Position numbers and translations under genes: made by a program
Shown here: positions 36,274-45,492 of the stretch, one piece after another
Layout of the letters: every line of letters starts with the position of its first letter
How positions within the stretch are numbered: position 1 is the first letter of the stretch
The notes under the pieces: model-generated
Database searches by the model: none
The model's input: only the letters and a program-made list of their open reading frames with translations
What the model was told of the DNA's origin: nothing
Origin: Myxococcales bacterium 68-20
Lineage (GTDB): Bacteria; Myxococcota_A; Polyangia; Polyangiales; Polyangiaceae
Length of the DNA stretch: 64,000 nucleotides
Direction: 5' to 3'
Assembly (NCBI GenBank): GCA_001899635.1
Contig: MKVQ01000036.1
Location: 62,001 to 126,000 of the forward strand

Positions 36274-37146
36274 ATGATTCCCTCGTCTGATCGCAACGAG
36301 CTCCGCCTCGCCCTCCCCAAGGGGCGCATGCAGGATGCCGTGTTCAAGCTCCTCGCCGATGCCGGTCTCCCGGTACGGGTCGGGCCACGCGCCTACCGTC
36401 CGACGTTCGCTCTCTCGAACGTCGAGGCGAAGCTCCTCAAGCCGCAGAGCATCGTCGAGATGCTCCACACGGGCTCACGCGACGTGGGCTTTGCCGGGGC
36501 CGACTGGGTCGCCGAGCTCGGCGCCAACCTCGTCGAGCTGCTCGACACCGGATGCGATCCCGTCCGCATCGTCGCAGCGGCGCCCGCAGCCATCGCGGGG
36601 GAGCTCGAGCGCCAGAAGCCCCTCGTCGTGGCGTCGGAGTATCAGCGGCTCACGGAACAGTGGATCCGGCAGCGCGGGTTCGACGCTCGCTTCGTTCGGT
36701 CCTACGGTGCAACCGAGGTCCTTCCCCCGGAAGACGCGGACTGCATCGTCGACAACGCGTCGACCGGCGCCACGCTCCTCGTCAACGGGCTCGTGGTCGT
36801 CGACGAGCTGATGACCTCGACGACGCGTCTCTATGCGAGCCCCGCGGCGCTCGAACGCCCCGAGCTCCGCGCACGGATCGAGGATCTCACGCTGCTCGTC
36901 CGCTCGGTCATCGAAGCGCGATCGCGCGTGATGATCGATCTCAACGTCGCCGCCTCGTCCCTCGACGCGGTCGTGGAGGTCCTGCCGTGCATGCGCGAGG
37001 CGACGATCGCTCCACTCCACGGCAACGGAGGCTTCGCGATCCGAGCCGCCGTGCCCAAGGCCGAGCTCCCGCGAATCGTCCCTGCCGTGAAGGCGCGCGG
37101 CGGCACGGACATCGTCGTCTTTTCCCCAGCGCAGATCGTGCCGTGA
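36274..37146 (+). CDS. hisG: ATP phosphoribosyltransferase HisG (long form)
   Basis: 290 residues. LRLALPKGRM begins the catalytic domain, VGFAGADWVAELGANL and DCIVDNASTGATLLVNGL (PRPP/ATP-binding) follow, and a C-terminal regulatory domain of ~75 residues ends the protein (RVMIDLNVAASSLDAVVEVL, GNGGFAIRAAVPKAEL). The length and the C-terminal domain indicate the HisZ-independent long form, normally inhibited by histidine. It catalyses the first step of histidine synthesis. ATG 36274 is chosen at the family start. It is the first structural gene after the attenuator, and its stop overlaps a possible GTG start of hisC. Confidence 0.95.
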   Translation: MIPSSDRNELRLALPKGRMQDAVFKLLADAGLPVRVGPRAYRPTFALSNVEAKLLKPQSIVEMLHTGSRDVGFAGADWVAELGANLVELLDTGCDPVRIVAAAPAAIAGELERQKPLVVASEYQRLTEQWIRQRGFDARFVRSYGATEVLPPEDADCIVDNASTGATLLVNGLVVVDELMTSTTRLYASPAALERPELRARIEDLTLLVRSVIEARSRVMIDLNVAASSLDAVVEVLPCMREATIAPLHGNGGFAIRAAVPKAELPRIVPAVKARGGTDIVVFSPAQIVP

Positions 37147-37154
37147 GTGACGCC

Positions 37155-38210
37155 ATGAATGCACCGCTGACGCCCTACGCCGTCCCACGACCGTCGGTTC
37201 CGATCGACCTCTGGCTCGACGCGAACGAAGGTGAAGCTCCGCCTCTCGAGTTGCTCGACGCACTGCGCGCCGCGGGCGGCGACGCGCTCCGCCGGTACCC
37301 GGACGCTCGCCCCCTCGAGGCGAAGCTCGCTGCTCGCCTCGGCCTCGCCGCTGAACAGGTCCTCGTGACGCCAGGCGCCGACGAGGCGCTCGATCGAGCG
37401 TGCCGAGCTCACCTCGGCCCCGGCAAGCGGATTCTCCTGGCCGAGCCGACCTTCGAGATGCTCTCCCGTTACGCACGCCTCGCGGACGCCGAGGTCGACT
37501 CCTTCGAGTGGGTGTCGGGGCCCTTCCCCGTCGAAGCGGCGCTCGCGCGCACCACGCCTGCGACCGCGCTCGTCGTCGTCGTGACGCCGAACAATCCGAC
37601 GGGCGCCGTCGCGACTGCGAGCGATCTCGAACGCCTCTCCGCGGCGGCTCCCGACGCGATCGTGATCGTGGATCTCGCATACGTCGAGTTCGCCGACGAG
37701 GACCTCACGGCACGCGCGCTGGCGATGCCGAACGTGCTGGTCACGCGCACGCTCTCGAAGGCATGGGGCCTCGCGGGCCTTCGGGTCGGATACGTGGCGG
37801 GGCCGCGCCCAATCATCGACGTGCTGCGCGCGACCGGGTCTCCGTTCGGGGTCTCCAGCCCTTCGCTCCTCCTCGCGGAGGCCTGGGTCGAGCGCGGCGA
37901 AGAACGTGTTCGTTCGTTCGTCGATCGAATCCGGTGCGAACGCGCCGAGCTCACCCGCATCCTCGCGACTCGGGGCGCAACTCCGCTCCCCTCGCAGGCG
38001 AACTTCGTCCTCGCACGATTCGCGGACGCTGAAGCCGTCCACGATGCGCTCGCCGCCTCCGGGATCTCCGTCCGGATCTTCCCGCGACGCGCCAGCCTCG
38101 AAGGCTGCTTGCGCATCACGTGTCCAGGCAATGCAGCCGATTTCGCCCGCCTCACGCGGGCCCTCGAAGCAGCCCTCTCCGCTTCGACCGGAAAGGAGAC
38201 TCGACGATGA
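37155..38210 (+). CDS. hisC: Histidinol-phosphate aminotransferase
   Basis: 351 residues of the fold-type I aminotransferase family: [12 protein letters not shown] near the N-terminus, [35 protein letters not shown] and the PLP lysine in [15 protein letters not shown]. It transfers the amino group from glutamate to imidazole-acetol phosphate. ATG 37155 is preferred; GTG 37143 overlaps the hisG stop and is in frame. The stop overlaps the hisHF start as ATGA, so the genes are coupled. Confidence 0.93.
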   Translation: MNAPLTPYAVPRPSVPIDLWLDANEGEAPPLELLDALRAAGGDALRRYPDARPLEAKLAARLGLAAEQVLVTPGADEALDRACRAHLGPGKRILLAEPTFEMLSRYARLADAEVDSFEWVSGPFPVEAALARTTPATALVVVVTPNNPTGAVATASDLERLSAAAPDAIVIVDLAYVEFADEDLTARALAMPNVLVTRTLSKAWGLAGLRVGYVAGPRPIIDVLRATGSPFGVSSPSLLLAEAWVERGEERVRSFVDRIRCERAELTRILATRGATPLPSQANFVLARFADAEAVHDALAASGISVRIFPRRASLEGCLRITCPGNAADFARLTRALEAALSASTGKETRR

Positions 38211-39565
38211 AGGTCCATGTCGTTCGTACCGGAGTCGCAAACCTCGCCTCGGTCTTCGCGGCGATCGAGCGGGCCGGAGGCGCGCCCACGTTCGCCGAAG
38301 ACGCAGCGACGGTGACCGCTGCGGAGGCGCTCGTCCTCCCCGGTGTCGGTGCTTTCGGCGCCGCGATGGATTCACTCCACGAGCTCGGGCTGGTCGACGC
38401 GCTTCGCGCGCGGCTCCAGGCCGGACGTCGCACGCTCGCGATCTGCCTCGGGATGCAGCTTCTCTTCGAGGAGAGCGACGAAGCGCCGGGCGTGAAGGGG
38501 CTCGGCGTCGTTCCTGGACGGGTCGTGAAGCTCTCCGGCGACGTTCGGGTTCCGCAGCTCGGATGGAACTGGGTCCTGCCCGACTCCCCCAGCGGAGTGC
38601 TCACGCCCGGCCTCGCCTACTTCGCGAACTCGTACCGCGCGGAGGCCGCGCCCCGAGACTGGTCCGTCGCACGCACGCCGTACGGGGAGAGCTTTCCGTC
38701 GGCGATCGCTCGCGACGAGGTGCTCGCTTGCCAGTTCCACCCCGAGCTCTCGGGCGAGTATGGCCAGGGGCTCGTACGCCGGTGGCTCGCTGGCGGCGCG
38801 CGTGACGATGCGCGACGTCGGCGCGTGATCCCGTGCCTCGACGTGCGCGACGGCCGGGTGGTGAAGGGCGTCAAGTTCATGAACCTGCGCGACGCGGGAT
38901 CCCCGGGCGAGCTCGCCGGAGCCTACGAAGCGCAGGGGGCGGACGAGATCGTCGTGCTCGACGTCTCCGCGTCGACGGAGGCCCGACGAACACGGCTCGC
39001 GACCGTCCGTGAAGTACGGGCACGCCTCGCGATCCCGCTCACCGTCGGAGGCGGGGTTCGCTCTCTCGACGATGCCGCCGCGCTCCTCGAGGCCGGCGCC
39101 GACAAGGTCTCGATGAACACCGCGGCGGTGCAGAGGCCCGACCTCGTGAGCGAGATCGCGTCGCGGTTCGGCACTCAATGCGCCGTCCTCGCGATCGACG
39201 CAACGGAGCGAGCCGACGGAGGTTGGGAGGTGCTCACCCTCTCCGGACGCGAGCGCACCGGCCTCGACGCGATCGCCTGGGCCCGAGAGGCCGAGTCGCG
39301 CGGCGCCGGCGAGCTCCTGGTCACGAGCCTCGATCGCGACGGAACGCACTCCGGCTACGATCTGCCGCTCCTCCGAGCGATGTCGGACGCCGTTCGGATC
39401 CCGGTCATCGCCTCCGGCGGCGCCGGCACGCCGGAACATCTCGTCGACGCTCTGCGCGCCGGCGCCGACGCCGTGCTCGCCGCGTCCATCTTCCACGACG
39501 GGCAGCAAACGGTCGGGACCGTCAAGCGCGTGCTCTCGAGCCACGGGATCGAGGTGCGACCTTGA
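38207..39565 (+). CDS. hisHF: Fused imidazole glycerol phosphate synthase HisH-HisF
   Basis: One uninterrupted 452-residue frame. Residues 1-~196 are the HisH glutaminase, with nucleophile Cys80 ([11 protein letters not shown]), His178/Glu180 (QFHPELSG) and YFANSYR. Residues ~206-452 are the HisF cyclase: [19 protein letters not shown] with catalytic Asp212, VLAIDATE with catalytic Asp331, VGGGVRS and [11 protein letters not shown] phosphate-binding loops. The linker is only about 8 residues (AGGARDDA). Bacteria normally have two genes; fungi and plants have a longer fusion in the same order. The start overlaps the hisC stop (ATGA). Confidence 0.93.
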   Translation: MKVHVVRTGVANLASVFAAIERAGGAPTFAEDAATVTAAEALVLPGVGAFGAAMDSLHELGLVDALRARLQAGRRTLAICLGMQLLFEESDEAPGVKGLGVVPGRVVKLSGDVRVPQLGWNWVLPDSPSGVLTPGLAYFANSYRAEAAPRDWSVARTPYGESFPSAIARDEVLACQFHPELSGEYGQGLVRRWLAGGARDDARRRRVIPCLDVRDGRVVKGVKFMNLRDAGSPGELAGAYEAQGADEIVVLDVSASTEARRTRLATVREVRARLAIPLTVGGGVRSLDDAAALLEAGADKVSMNTAAVQRPDLVSEIASRFGTQCAVLAIDATERADGGWEVLTLSGRERTGLDAIAWAREAESRGAGELLVTSLDRDGTHSGYDLPLLRAMSDAVRIPVIASGGAGTPEHLVDALRAGADAVLAASIFHDGQQTVGTVKRVLSSHGIEVRP

Positions 39566-39618
39566 TCGTTCATCCCATCGACATTCGAAATGGCACCATG
39601 ACGGAGAGACCATCATGA
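39562..39618 (+). other. 18-codon micro-ORF between hisHF and hisD, possible hisA relic
   Basis: TTG 39562 overlaps the hisHF stop (TTGA) and the TGA at 39616-39618 overlaps the hisD start (ATGA), so the frame fits the operon exactly. The peptide would be [18 protein letters not shown]. Its first part resembles the opening strand of HisA (IIxPAIDIxxG), the enzyme missing between HisH and HisF functions here. A gene shortened by deletion, or a coupling peptide, are both possible. The sequence similarity covers too few residues to be certain. Confidence 0.35.
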
Positions 39619-40868
39619 TCATTCGTAGCGCCTCCGATCTTCCGAGAGCCCGCCGGCAGGCCATCGACGCCGATACCTACGCCGCGGCGAGCGCGATCGT
39701 CGACGACGTGCGCGAACGGGGCTGGCCTGCGCTCGTCGCTCACGCCGAGCGCCTGGGCGACGTGCTCCCTGGCGCCCCGCTCGTCTTCGATCGCGCCGCG
39801 CTACTCGCTGCGCGAGACGCCCTTCCGCGAGAGACGCGCGCCCTCCTCGAACGCACGGCCGATAGGATTCGCCGATTCTCCGAGCGCCAGCGAGCCGCCC
39901 TCACCGACATGACGACGACGATCGACGGCGGCTCTGCCGGACACGTCGTCGCCCCGATCGAACGTGCCGGTTGCTATGTCCCCGGCGGACGATTCCCGCT
40001 GCCGTCGACCGCTCTCATGACCGCGGTGACGGCGCGCGTCGCCGGAGTCTCCGAGGTGTGGGTCGCGTCGCCGAAGCCGGCGCCCATCACGCTCGCGGCC
40101 GCAGCCGTCGCAGGCGCCGACGCCTTGCTCGGCGCTGGTGGCGCACAAGCAATCGCCGCGCTCGCCTACGGTGCCGGGTCCGTTCCCTCGTGCGACGCAG
40201 TCGTGGGCCCCGGCAATCGCTGGGTCACGGCCGGCAAGAAGCTCGTCGCCGGCGACGTGCTCATCGATGCGCTCGCCGGACCTTCCGAGCTCGTCGTGCT
40301 CGCAGACGATGCCGCCGATCCGTCGACGGTCGCCGCCGATCTCCTCGGCCAAGCCGAGCACGATCCCGACGCCGTCCCCGTCGTCGTCTGCCTCGGCCGC
40401 GACTTCGTCGCGCGGGTGGAAGCAGAGCTGACACGCCAGCTCGCCGACCTCCCGACGGCGGCGACCGCGCGCGCCGCGCTCGAGAATGGCTTCGCCGTCG
40501 TCGCCTCCGACCTGGACGAGGCGATCGAGGTCTGCGACGAGCTCTCCCCCGAGCACCTCGAGCTCTGCGTCGAAGACGCGTCCGCGATTGCGCCGCGCCT
40601 TCGAAACTATGGAGCGCTCTTCGTCGGAGCAATCGCCGCCGAGGTGCTGGGCGACTACGGCGCCGGCCCCAATCACGTCCTCCCGACCGCACGAACCGCG
40701 CGCTGGACCGGCGGCCTTTCGGTCATGACGTTCCTTCGCGTCCGCACGTGGATGAAAGTCGACGACCTCGAGGCGGCAGCGCCGGTCATCCGCGACGCTG
40801 CCACCCTCGCACGCCTCGAGGGACTCGAGGCGCATGCCCGCGCCGCCGAGCGACGACTCCGTCCCTGA
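39615..40868 (+). CDS. hisD: Histidinol dehydrogenase
   Basis: 417 residues with all key residues: AGCYVPGGRFPLPSTALM (NAD/substrate loop), VVGPGNRWVTAGKKL, zinc ligands Gln246 and His249 (GQAEHDP), catalytic Glu313-His314 (SPEHLEL), zinc Asp347 and His354 (DYGAGPNHVLPT) and the late His in LEAHARA. It performs the last two oxidation steps to histidine. It is the last his gene of the operon; hisA, hisB and hisI/E are not in the window. Confidence 0.95.
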   Translation: MIIRSASDLPRARRQAIDADTYAAASAIVDDVRERGWPALVAHAERLGDVLPGAPLVFDRAALLAARDALPRETRALLERTADRIRRFSERQRAALTDMTTTIDGGSAGHVVAPIERAGCYVPGGRFPLPSTALMTAVTARVAGVSEVWVASPKPAPITLAAAAVAGADALLGAGGAQAIAALAYGAGSVPSCDAVVGPGNRWVTAGKKLVAGDVLIDALAGPSELVVLADDAADPSTVAADLLGQAEHDPDAVPVVVCLGRDFVARVEAELTRQLADLPTAATARAALENGFAVVASDLDEAIEVCDELSPEHLELCVEDASAIAPRLRNYGALFVGAIAAEVLGDYGAGPNHVLPTARTARWTGGLSVMTFLRVRTWMKVDDLEAAAPVIRDAATLARLEGLEAHARAAERRLRP

Positions 40869-40998
40869 ACCCACCCGATGACGCTCACCGCGAGTGCAGA
40901 CGGCGTCGATGCGGTCGGCGGCGCGATCGTGCGTATCAGCACAACTCAGTAGCGCTGATTGTGAAAAGTAAGAAGCGAGTGGTCAGAGCGGTTGCTTT

Positions 40999-41050
40999 GG
41001 ACCGAGCTCGACGCCCGTTAGCCCGCTCGGGCGGGCAACGATCTCGGTCC
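40999..41050. terminator. Branched hairpin after the his operon
   Basis: An outer 8-bp stem GGACCGAG (40999-41006) / CTCGGTCC (41043-41050) encloses an inner GCCCG / CGGGC stem. It lies between hisD and the converging lipoprotein gene that ends at 41084. No T-run follows on either strand, so its role as a terminator rests on structure and place. Confidence 0.5.
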
Positions 41051-41083
41051 ATGCAAGCGAGCACCGCTAGGCAGCCGTTCGGG

Positions 41084-41620
41084 CTACTTGCACTCTGCCA
41101 TCTTCACGCACTTTCCGGCGCCGCCCTTGGTGCACTCGCTCTGCCCGCGAAGCTTCTTCGTACCGGCGCTGTCGCAACAGCACTGCTGCACCGCCGGCCC
41201 GGCGTCGACCGCTGCAGGAACGGCAGCGCATCTGTCCTTCTTCACGCATTGCCCCTTCTTCGACTTCGTGCACTCGCTCTGGCCGACCTGTGCGAGCGGC
41301 TCACCGGGGACGTCGCAGCAGCACGTCTCGACCGCCGTCGTCCCCGCGTCGGCTGCAGCAGTAGGAGTGCCGTCGGCATCGGCGCTGGCGGCCTTCGGCG
41401 TTGCCGGAACGTCCTTGTTCCCGGCTTTCTCCGCCGGGGCGGCAGCCGTCGCGGGCTCGCCGGCCTTGTCCGGTTCGGCCGAGGTGGACGCCGCCGGCGC
41501 CACGGTCGCGACCGACGTCGCGCTCGGCGCCGCGTCTGCTGCCGCCAGGTCCTCCTTCTTGGCACAGCCGGCAAGCGAGAGCGCAAGCATGCACACTGCA
41601 ATGACGGATCGATTCGACAT
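41084..41620 (-). CDS. Lipoprotein with duplicated cysteine-rich motif
   Basis: 178 residues. The signal MLALSLAGC gives a lipidated Cys19. A ~75-residue Ala/Pro/Thr-rich spacer follows, then two ~34-residue repeats, each CCCD...GQSECTK...GKCVK...C (first at ~97-130, second at ~143-178). Each repeat has six cysteines at equal spacing, so a small disulfide-bonded or metal-binding module duplicated in tandem is likely. GGAGG stands 5 bases before the ATG. No known family is recognised. Confidence 0.8.
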   Translation of the reverse strand: MSNRSVIAVCMLALSLAGCAKKEDLAAADAAPSATSVATVAPAASTSAEPDKAGEPATAAAPAEKAGNKDVPATPKAASADADGTPTAAADAGTTAVETCCCDVPGEPLAQVGQSECTKSKKGQCVKKDRCAAVPAAVDAGPAVQQCCCDSAGTKKLRGQSECTKGGAGKCVKMAECK

Positions 41621-41733
41621 GAGGCCTCCGGTGTGAGCTACGAGCTCGACGCGAGCATCTTCGCCGCGAGGAAGCGCTGGGGCCAATAAGGATGAGCTTT
41701 CGACCAATCGTTTGATCGTGAGGATCATCCGAA

Positions 41734-42198
41734 TCAGGCTGCAGTCTGCACCTTCACCTGACCGACGAGGTACGCGGCGAGGTTCATGCGATCACGCGAG
41801 ATCCGCTGAGCACGGGTGCTCCCGCATCCGGCCGGCCCCGACGCGTACCAAGCGATGGGATGACTCGGACACACGCGGAGCGAGGTTCGCAGCATCGTCA
41901 TCGCCGAGCCCACGCACTCGTCGGGGTCGCGGAGCAACGCGGGAGTGCCGCCGGAAGAGCGGTGGATCTGGAACGCACAGAACGACTGGCCCTTGTCGCC
42001 GACGGCATCGGCGATGAACGTCGACTCGCGATAGGCAACGGCAACGAGCAGTGCTGCAGTCCGGCGTCGATCGGCGTCGTTTGCGAACAGCGGCTTGTTC
42101 GAATCCACGGCCCGCGCGATCGCTCCACCGAGCTCGTTGTGATCTCGTCCAGGCGCAAGCTGGGTCATCGCGGCGAGAACGAATGGCAGGACGGTCAT
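41734..42198 (-). CDS. Putative lysozyme-like (SLT-fold) protein
   Basis: 154 residues. AYRESTFIADAVGDKGQSFCAFQIH has the Glu-Ser and the Gly-x-x-Gln-Ile order of soluble lytic transglycosylases, with Glu as the likely catalytic acid. Two further cysteine-containing segments follow (DPDECVGSAM, RVCPSHPIAWYASGPAGCG). The N-terminus is hydrophobic (VLPFVLAAMTQLA) and may be a signal peptide. ATG 42198 has GGAGA upstream. The activity is inferred from a short motif only. Confidence 0.6.
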   Translation of the reverse strand: MTVLPFVLAAMTQLAPGRDHNELGGAIARAVDSNKPLFANDADRRRTAALLVAVAYRESTFIADAVGDKGQSFCAFQIHRSSGGTPALLRDPDECVGSAMTMLRTSLRVCPSHPIAWYASGPAGCGSTRAQRISRDRMNLAAYLVGQVKVQTAA

Positions 42199-42811
42199 GC
42201 GGGGTCTCCACACCGTTGACGATCGATCGCCGAGTGAGCGAACGAGGTGCGCGCCCCTTGCGAGTGCCGTGCCGACACAGGCGCAAAAAGGCGCGTCACC
42301 TCGTCACAGAGGCTCACGACTGCACCTCGTCGGGTACATCGCCGAAACGACGGGACCGATCCGGGTGCTGCACGCGATCGCGTCCGCAGGCGCGGCACAC
42401 GATGCCCGTGATGACCGCGTTGTTCGATGCGACTAGCCCGCGAGAGATCGGGGCACTTCGCACCGCGGCTCTGGACTGCACTCGAACCGGCGCGTCGCGA
42501 GGGCTCCCCACGTGCGATCCTCGGTGCCTTCAGCGGCGCCGTCGGGCGGTCGGCGCGCCACCTGAGGCTCGCGATCGCTCCCAGCTGGGACGACGCGCAC
42601 GGCGCGCAGGCGTGGCCGTCCGTGGCATTTCCCCTCCCGCGATCGAAGCGCCGTAGCAAAGCGTCCCGGCGCGACACGCAGACGCGCCGGGACGCGCTGA
42701 GGATCGCGCCCCGACGCGATCGCCCGTCGAGTGGAGTCGAGTCGGGTGGAGTCGGTCGCAGTCGAACGGTGTGGTGGGCGGCGCGCGAGCCGAGGCGCCG
42801 CCCTCACGTCG
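42199..42811. other. 613-base stretch without a recognisable gene
   Basis: Between the lysozyme-like gene and the multicopper oxidase gene several short frames exist on both strands. They are Arg-rich, change character abruptly and have no ribosome sites. Close to the oxidase end there is a series of GTCGAGTCGGGTGGAGTC-like near-repeats (~42730-42765). I see no hairpin that would clearly terminate the copper operon. Confidence 0.5.
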
Positions 42812-44041
42812 TCACTTCTTCGGCTCGTCGACCTTCCGCGTGACGCTGCCAGCGGGATACTTGTACCAACCCGGGTCTTCGTACGACGTGATCCCCGCGC
42901 GGACCTTGAGCACCGTGAACATGCCGCCCATCTCGATGGGGCCGAACGGCCCCTCGCCCGCCATCATCGGGAGCGTGTTCTTCGGGCGCCCCATCTCCAT
43001 CATGTTGCCCATCCCGTTCTCGCCCATCGCCATGTAGCCGGGGAGGATCGCGCGGACCTTGTCCTCGAGCGCCTTCGGCTGCTTCACGCCGAGCATGTTC
43101 GGCACGTCGTGGCTCATCGCGTTCATCGTGTGGTGCGACTTGTGGCAGTGGAAGGCCCAGTCCCCCTCGACGTTTGCCACCAACTCCACCGTGCGCGTGG
43201 ACCCGACCGGGACGTTCACCGTCGTCTCGGGCCGGCGCGCGGACTTCGGCACCGGGCCGCCGTCGGTGCTCACCTCCTCGAACGTGTAGCCGTGGACGTG
43301 AATGGGATGGCTGTCCATCGTGAGGTTGCCGAAGGAGAAGCGAACGCGCTCGCCCTTCTTCACCACCCACGGATCGGTACCCGGAAACACACGACTGTTG
43401 AACGTGAACAGGTTGAAGTCGTTCATGATGTTCGGGTTGGGCGTGGCCGTCCCCGGCTCGATGAACCACTCACCGAGCATGACGACGAAGTGGCGATCGA
43501 CCTTCGGGACCTCGGGGACCTTCGGATGGATGACGAAGAAGCCCATCATGCCCATCGCCATCTGGACCATCTCGTCCGAGTGCGGGTGGTACATGAACAC
43601 GCCGTTCTGCTTCAGCGTGAACTCGTAGACGTAGGTCTCGCCCGGCTCGATGTGCGGCTGGTTCAAGCCGGCGACACCGTCCATTCCGTTCGGCAAGAGG
43701 ATGCCGTGCCAGTGAACGCTCGTGCGCTCCGGGAGCTTGTTCGTCACGTAGAAGCGAACGCGATCGCCTTCGACGGCCTCGATGGTCGGCCCGGGAGTCG
43801 AGCCGTTGTAGCCCCACGCATTGACGATCATTCCCTTCGCGAACTCGCGCTTCACCGGCTCGGCGGTGAGGCGGAACTCCTTCACGCCGTCCTTCATCGT
43901 GAACGGCAGCGTCGAGCCGTTCGGGGTGACGACGGGCGTGTAGGGCAGCTTCGCGGGTGCGTTCTGGGCGCGCGCGGCGCGCGGTAGCGCGAACAGAGCG
44001 AGTGCGCAGATGATGACGACGATGGCTCGGATCGACTTCAT
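42812..44041 (-). CDS. Periplasmic multicopper oxidase
   Basis: 409 residues with a signal peptide (AIVVIICALALFALPRAARA). The copper ligands appear in four clusters: HWHG (His110, His112), HPH (His152, His154), HPIHVHG and HCHKSHHTM, the last including the type 1 copper Cys. A Met-rich stretch near the C-terminus (MAMGENGMGNMMEMG) may bind Cu+. It probably oxidises Cu+ to Cu2+ in the periplasm. GAGGAAG precedes the ATG. It is the last gene of the leftward operon (heavy-metal-binding lipoprotein, TolC-like protein, oxidase), 7 bases after the TolC-like gene. Confidence 0.92.
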   Translation of the reverse strand: MKSIRAIVVIICALALFALPRAARAQNAPAKLPYTPVVTPNGSTLPFTMKDGVKEFRLTAEPVKREFAKGMIVNAWGYNGSTPGPTIEAVEGDRVRFYVTNKLPERTSVHWHGILLPNGMDGVAGLNQPHIEPGETYVYEFTLKQNGVFMYHPHSDEMVQMAMGMMGFFVIHPKVPEVPKVDRHFVVMLGEWFIEPGTATPNPNIMNDFNLFTFNSRVFPGTDPWVVKKGERVRFSFGNLTMDSHPIHVHGYTFEEVSTDGGPVPKSARRPETTVNVPVGSTRTVELVANVEGDWAFHCHKSHHTMNAMSHDVPNMLGVKQPKALEDKVRAILPGYMAMGENGMGNMMEMGRPKNTLPMMAGEGPFGPIEMGGMFTVLKVRAGITSYEDPGWYKYPAGSVTRKVDEPKK

Positions 44042-44048
44042 GACTTCC

Positions 44049-45482
44049 TCAATGCGAGTGTGAGTGAGCGGCGGGCGGCGGGGCCACCGTCGATGTCCCG
44101 GGGTTGGCTGCACTCGGCGAGGCCGCAGCAGCAGCGAGGCGTCCGCCGATGGCGCGTTCGAGGTCGCTGCGCGCGACCCAGTAGTCACGGAGCGCCTCGA
44201 TGTACTCGCGGTACGCCTCGAACTCGCTCTGCTTCGCCTGGATGAGTTGGTAGACGCCGAGCAACATCGCGTCGTACTGCTCCTGCGAGTAGCGGACGAC
44301 GTTCTCGCGCAGCGGGACGATGACCTTGCCGTAGTCCTCGACGACGCCGCGCGCGGTGAGCATGCGTGACCGCGACGAGCGAACGTCCGCCCGGACGTCG
44401 ATCGCGAGAGCATGGAGCTCGTTCTCGGCCTGGCGCTCGTAGGCCTCGAGCTTCGAGACCTGCGCCTGCCGCTGATCGAACAGCGGGATCTCGAGAGCGA
44501 CGCTCGGGCCGAACGCGATGCGCTTGTTGTGGCGGAGACGGCCCGCCTGGACGGCGACGGAGACCGTCCCGGTCCAGCGCGTGGTCTTCGCCATCGAGAG
44601 CGCGTAGGAGAGCGCTTGCAGGTTCCGGCGCGCGGCGCCGACGTCGAGGCGCTGCTCGACGGCGACCGACTCGAGGCGCTCGAGCGAGGCCTCGTCCTTC
44701 GGGAGCTCCGGGAGCTTCGGCCCCAGCTTCCATGCCGTGCGCGGGCCCCAGGTGCCCATCGCCTTGTTCAGCTTCTCGCGCAGGACGGCAGCCTCGCCCT
44801 CCGCACGCTTCCGATCGAGCGTCGTCTGTGCCGAGAGCCCGAGCTCGTTGTTCAGCGCGAGGTCACTCATGTTGCCCGCCTCGTGCTGCCGGGTCGCGAG
44901 CTCCGCCGAGGTCTTGGCCGCCTCCTCCACGAGTCGGCGCATCGCCACGACCTGCTCGGCGGCCTGCGCCGAGTAGAACGCCTCGCGCACCTCGGCGGCG
45001 GTCTCGAGGACATGGTCGGCGACCTCGAGCTTCGTCGCCTCGAGCTCCGTCGCCGCCACGCGCTTGCGCATCGGCATCGTGACGATGTCGAGGAAGTTCT
45101 GCTCCACCGACGCAAACAGGTTCGGCGCGATGTGCTCCGCCTCCCACGCGGTGCGACCGATGCTGAACACGGGATTCGAGAGGAGACCGGCCTGCACGAG
45201 ATCCGCCTGCGCGATCGCGAGCTCCTCGAGCTTCGCCCGCAGATGCGGACTGCCGAGCAGCGCGACCTGCACGGCCGCGTCGGCGGTCAGCTCTCGCTTC
45301 AGGAGATCGTCGATCGCCTTCTCGGCTTCCCGATCCTCCTCGGAGCCCTGATTCCACCGCACGGCGTGACCGGACCGGGCCTTCACGTTCTGCGCGACGT
45401 CGTCGAACGCCGGCTTGGCGGAGGTCGACGCGCAACCAGCCAGAAGCGCGACGGCTCCGGCAAGCACAACCGAGCGAATCAT
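44049..45482 (-). CDS. TolC-like outer-membrane efflux lipoprotein
   Basis: 477 residues with a lipoprotein signal (VVLAGAVALLAGC, Cys17). Two long repeated coiled-coil halves of the outer-membrane efflux protein family are visible, for example AQADLVQAGLLSNPVFSIG and AVEQRLDVGAARRNLQAL. The C-terminus is His/Pro-rich (PPPAAHSHSH). It would form a trimeric channel; here it is encoded with copper proteins but without its own RND pump and adaptor. The gene is 10 bases after the metal-binding lipoprotein gene. Confidence 0.9.
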   Translation of the reverse strand: MIRSVVLAGAVALLAGCASTSAKPAFDDVAQNVKARSGHAVRWNQGSEEDREAEKAIDDLLKRELTADAAVQVALLGSPHLRAKLEELAIAQADLVQAGLLSNPVFSIGRTAWEAEHIAPNLFASVEQNFLDIVTMPMRKRVAATELEATKLEVADHVLETAAEVREAFYSAQAAEQVVAMRRLVEEAAKTSAELATRQHEAGNMSDLALNNELGLSAQTTLDRKRAEGEAAVLREKLNKAMGTWGPRTAWKLGPKLPELPKDEASLERLESVAVEQRLDVGAARRNLQALSYALSMAKTTRWTGTVSVAVQAGRLRHNKRIAFGPSVALEIPLFDQRQAQVSKLEAYERQAENELHALAIDVRADVRSSRSRMLTARGVVEDYGKVIVPLRENVVRYSQEQYDAMLLGVYQLIQAKQSEFEAYREYIEALRDYWVARSDLERAIGGRLAAAAASPSAANPGTSTVAPPPAAHSHSH

Positions 45483-45492
45483 CGCAGTGTCC

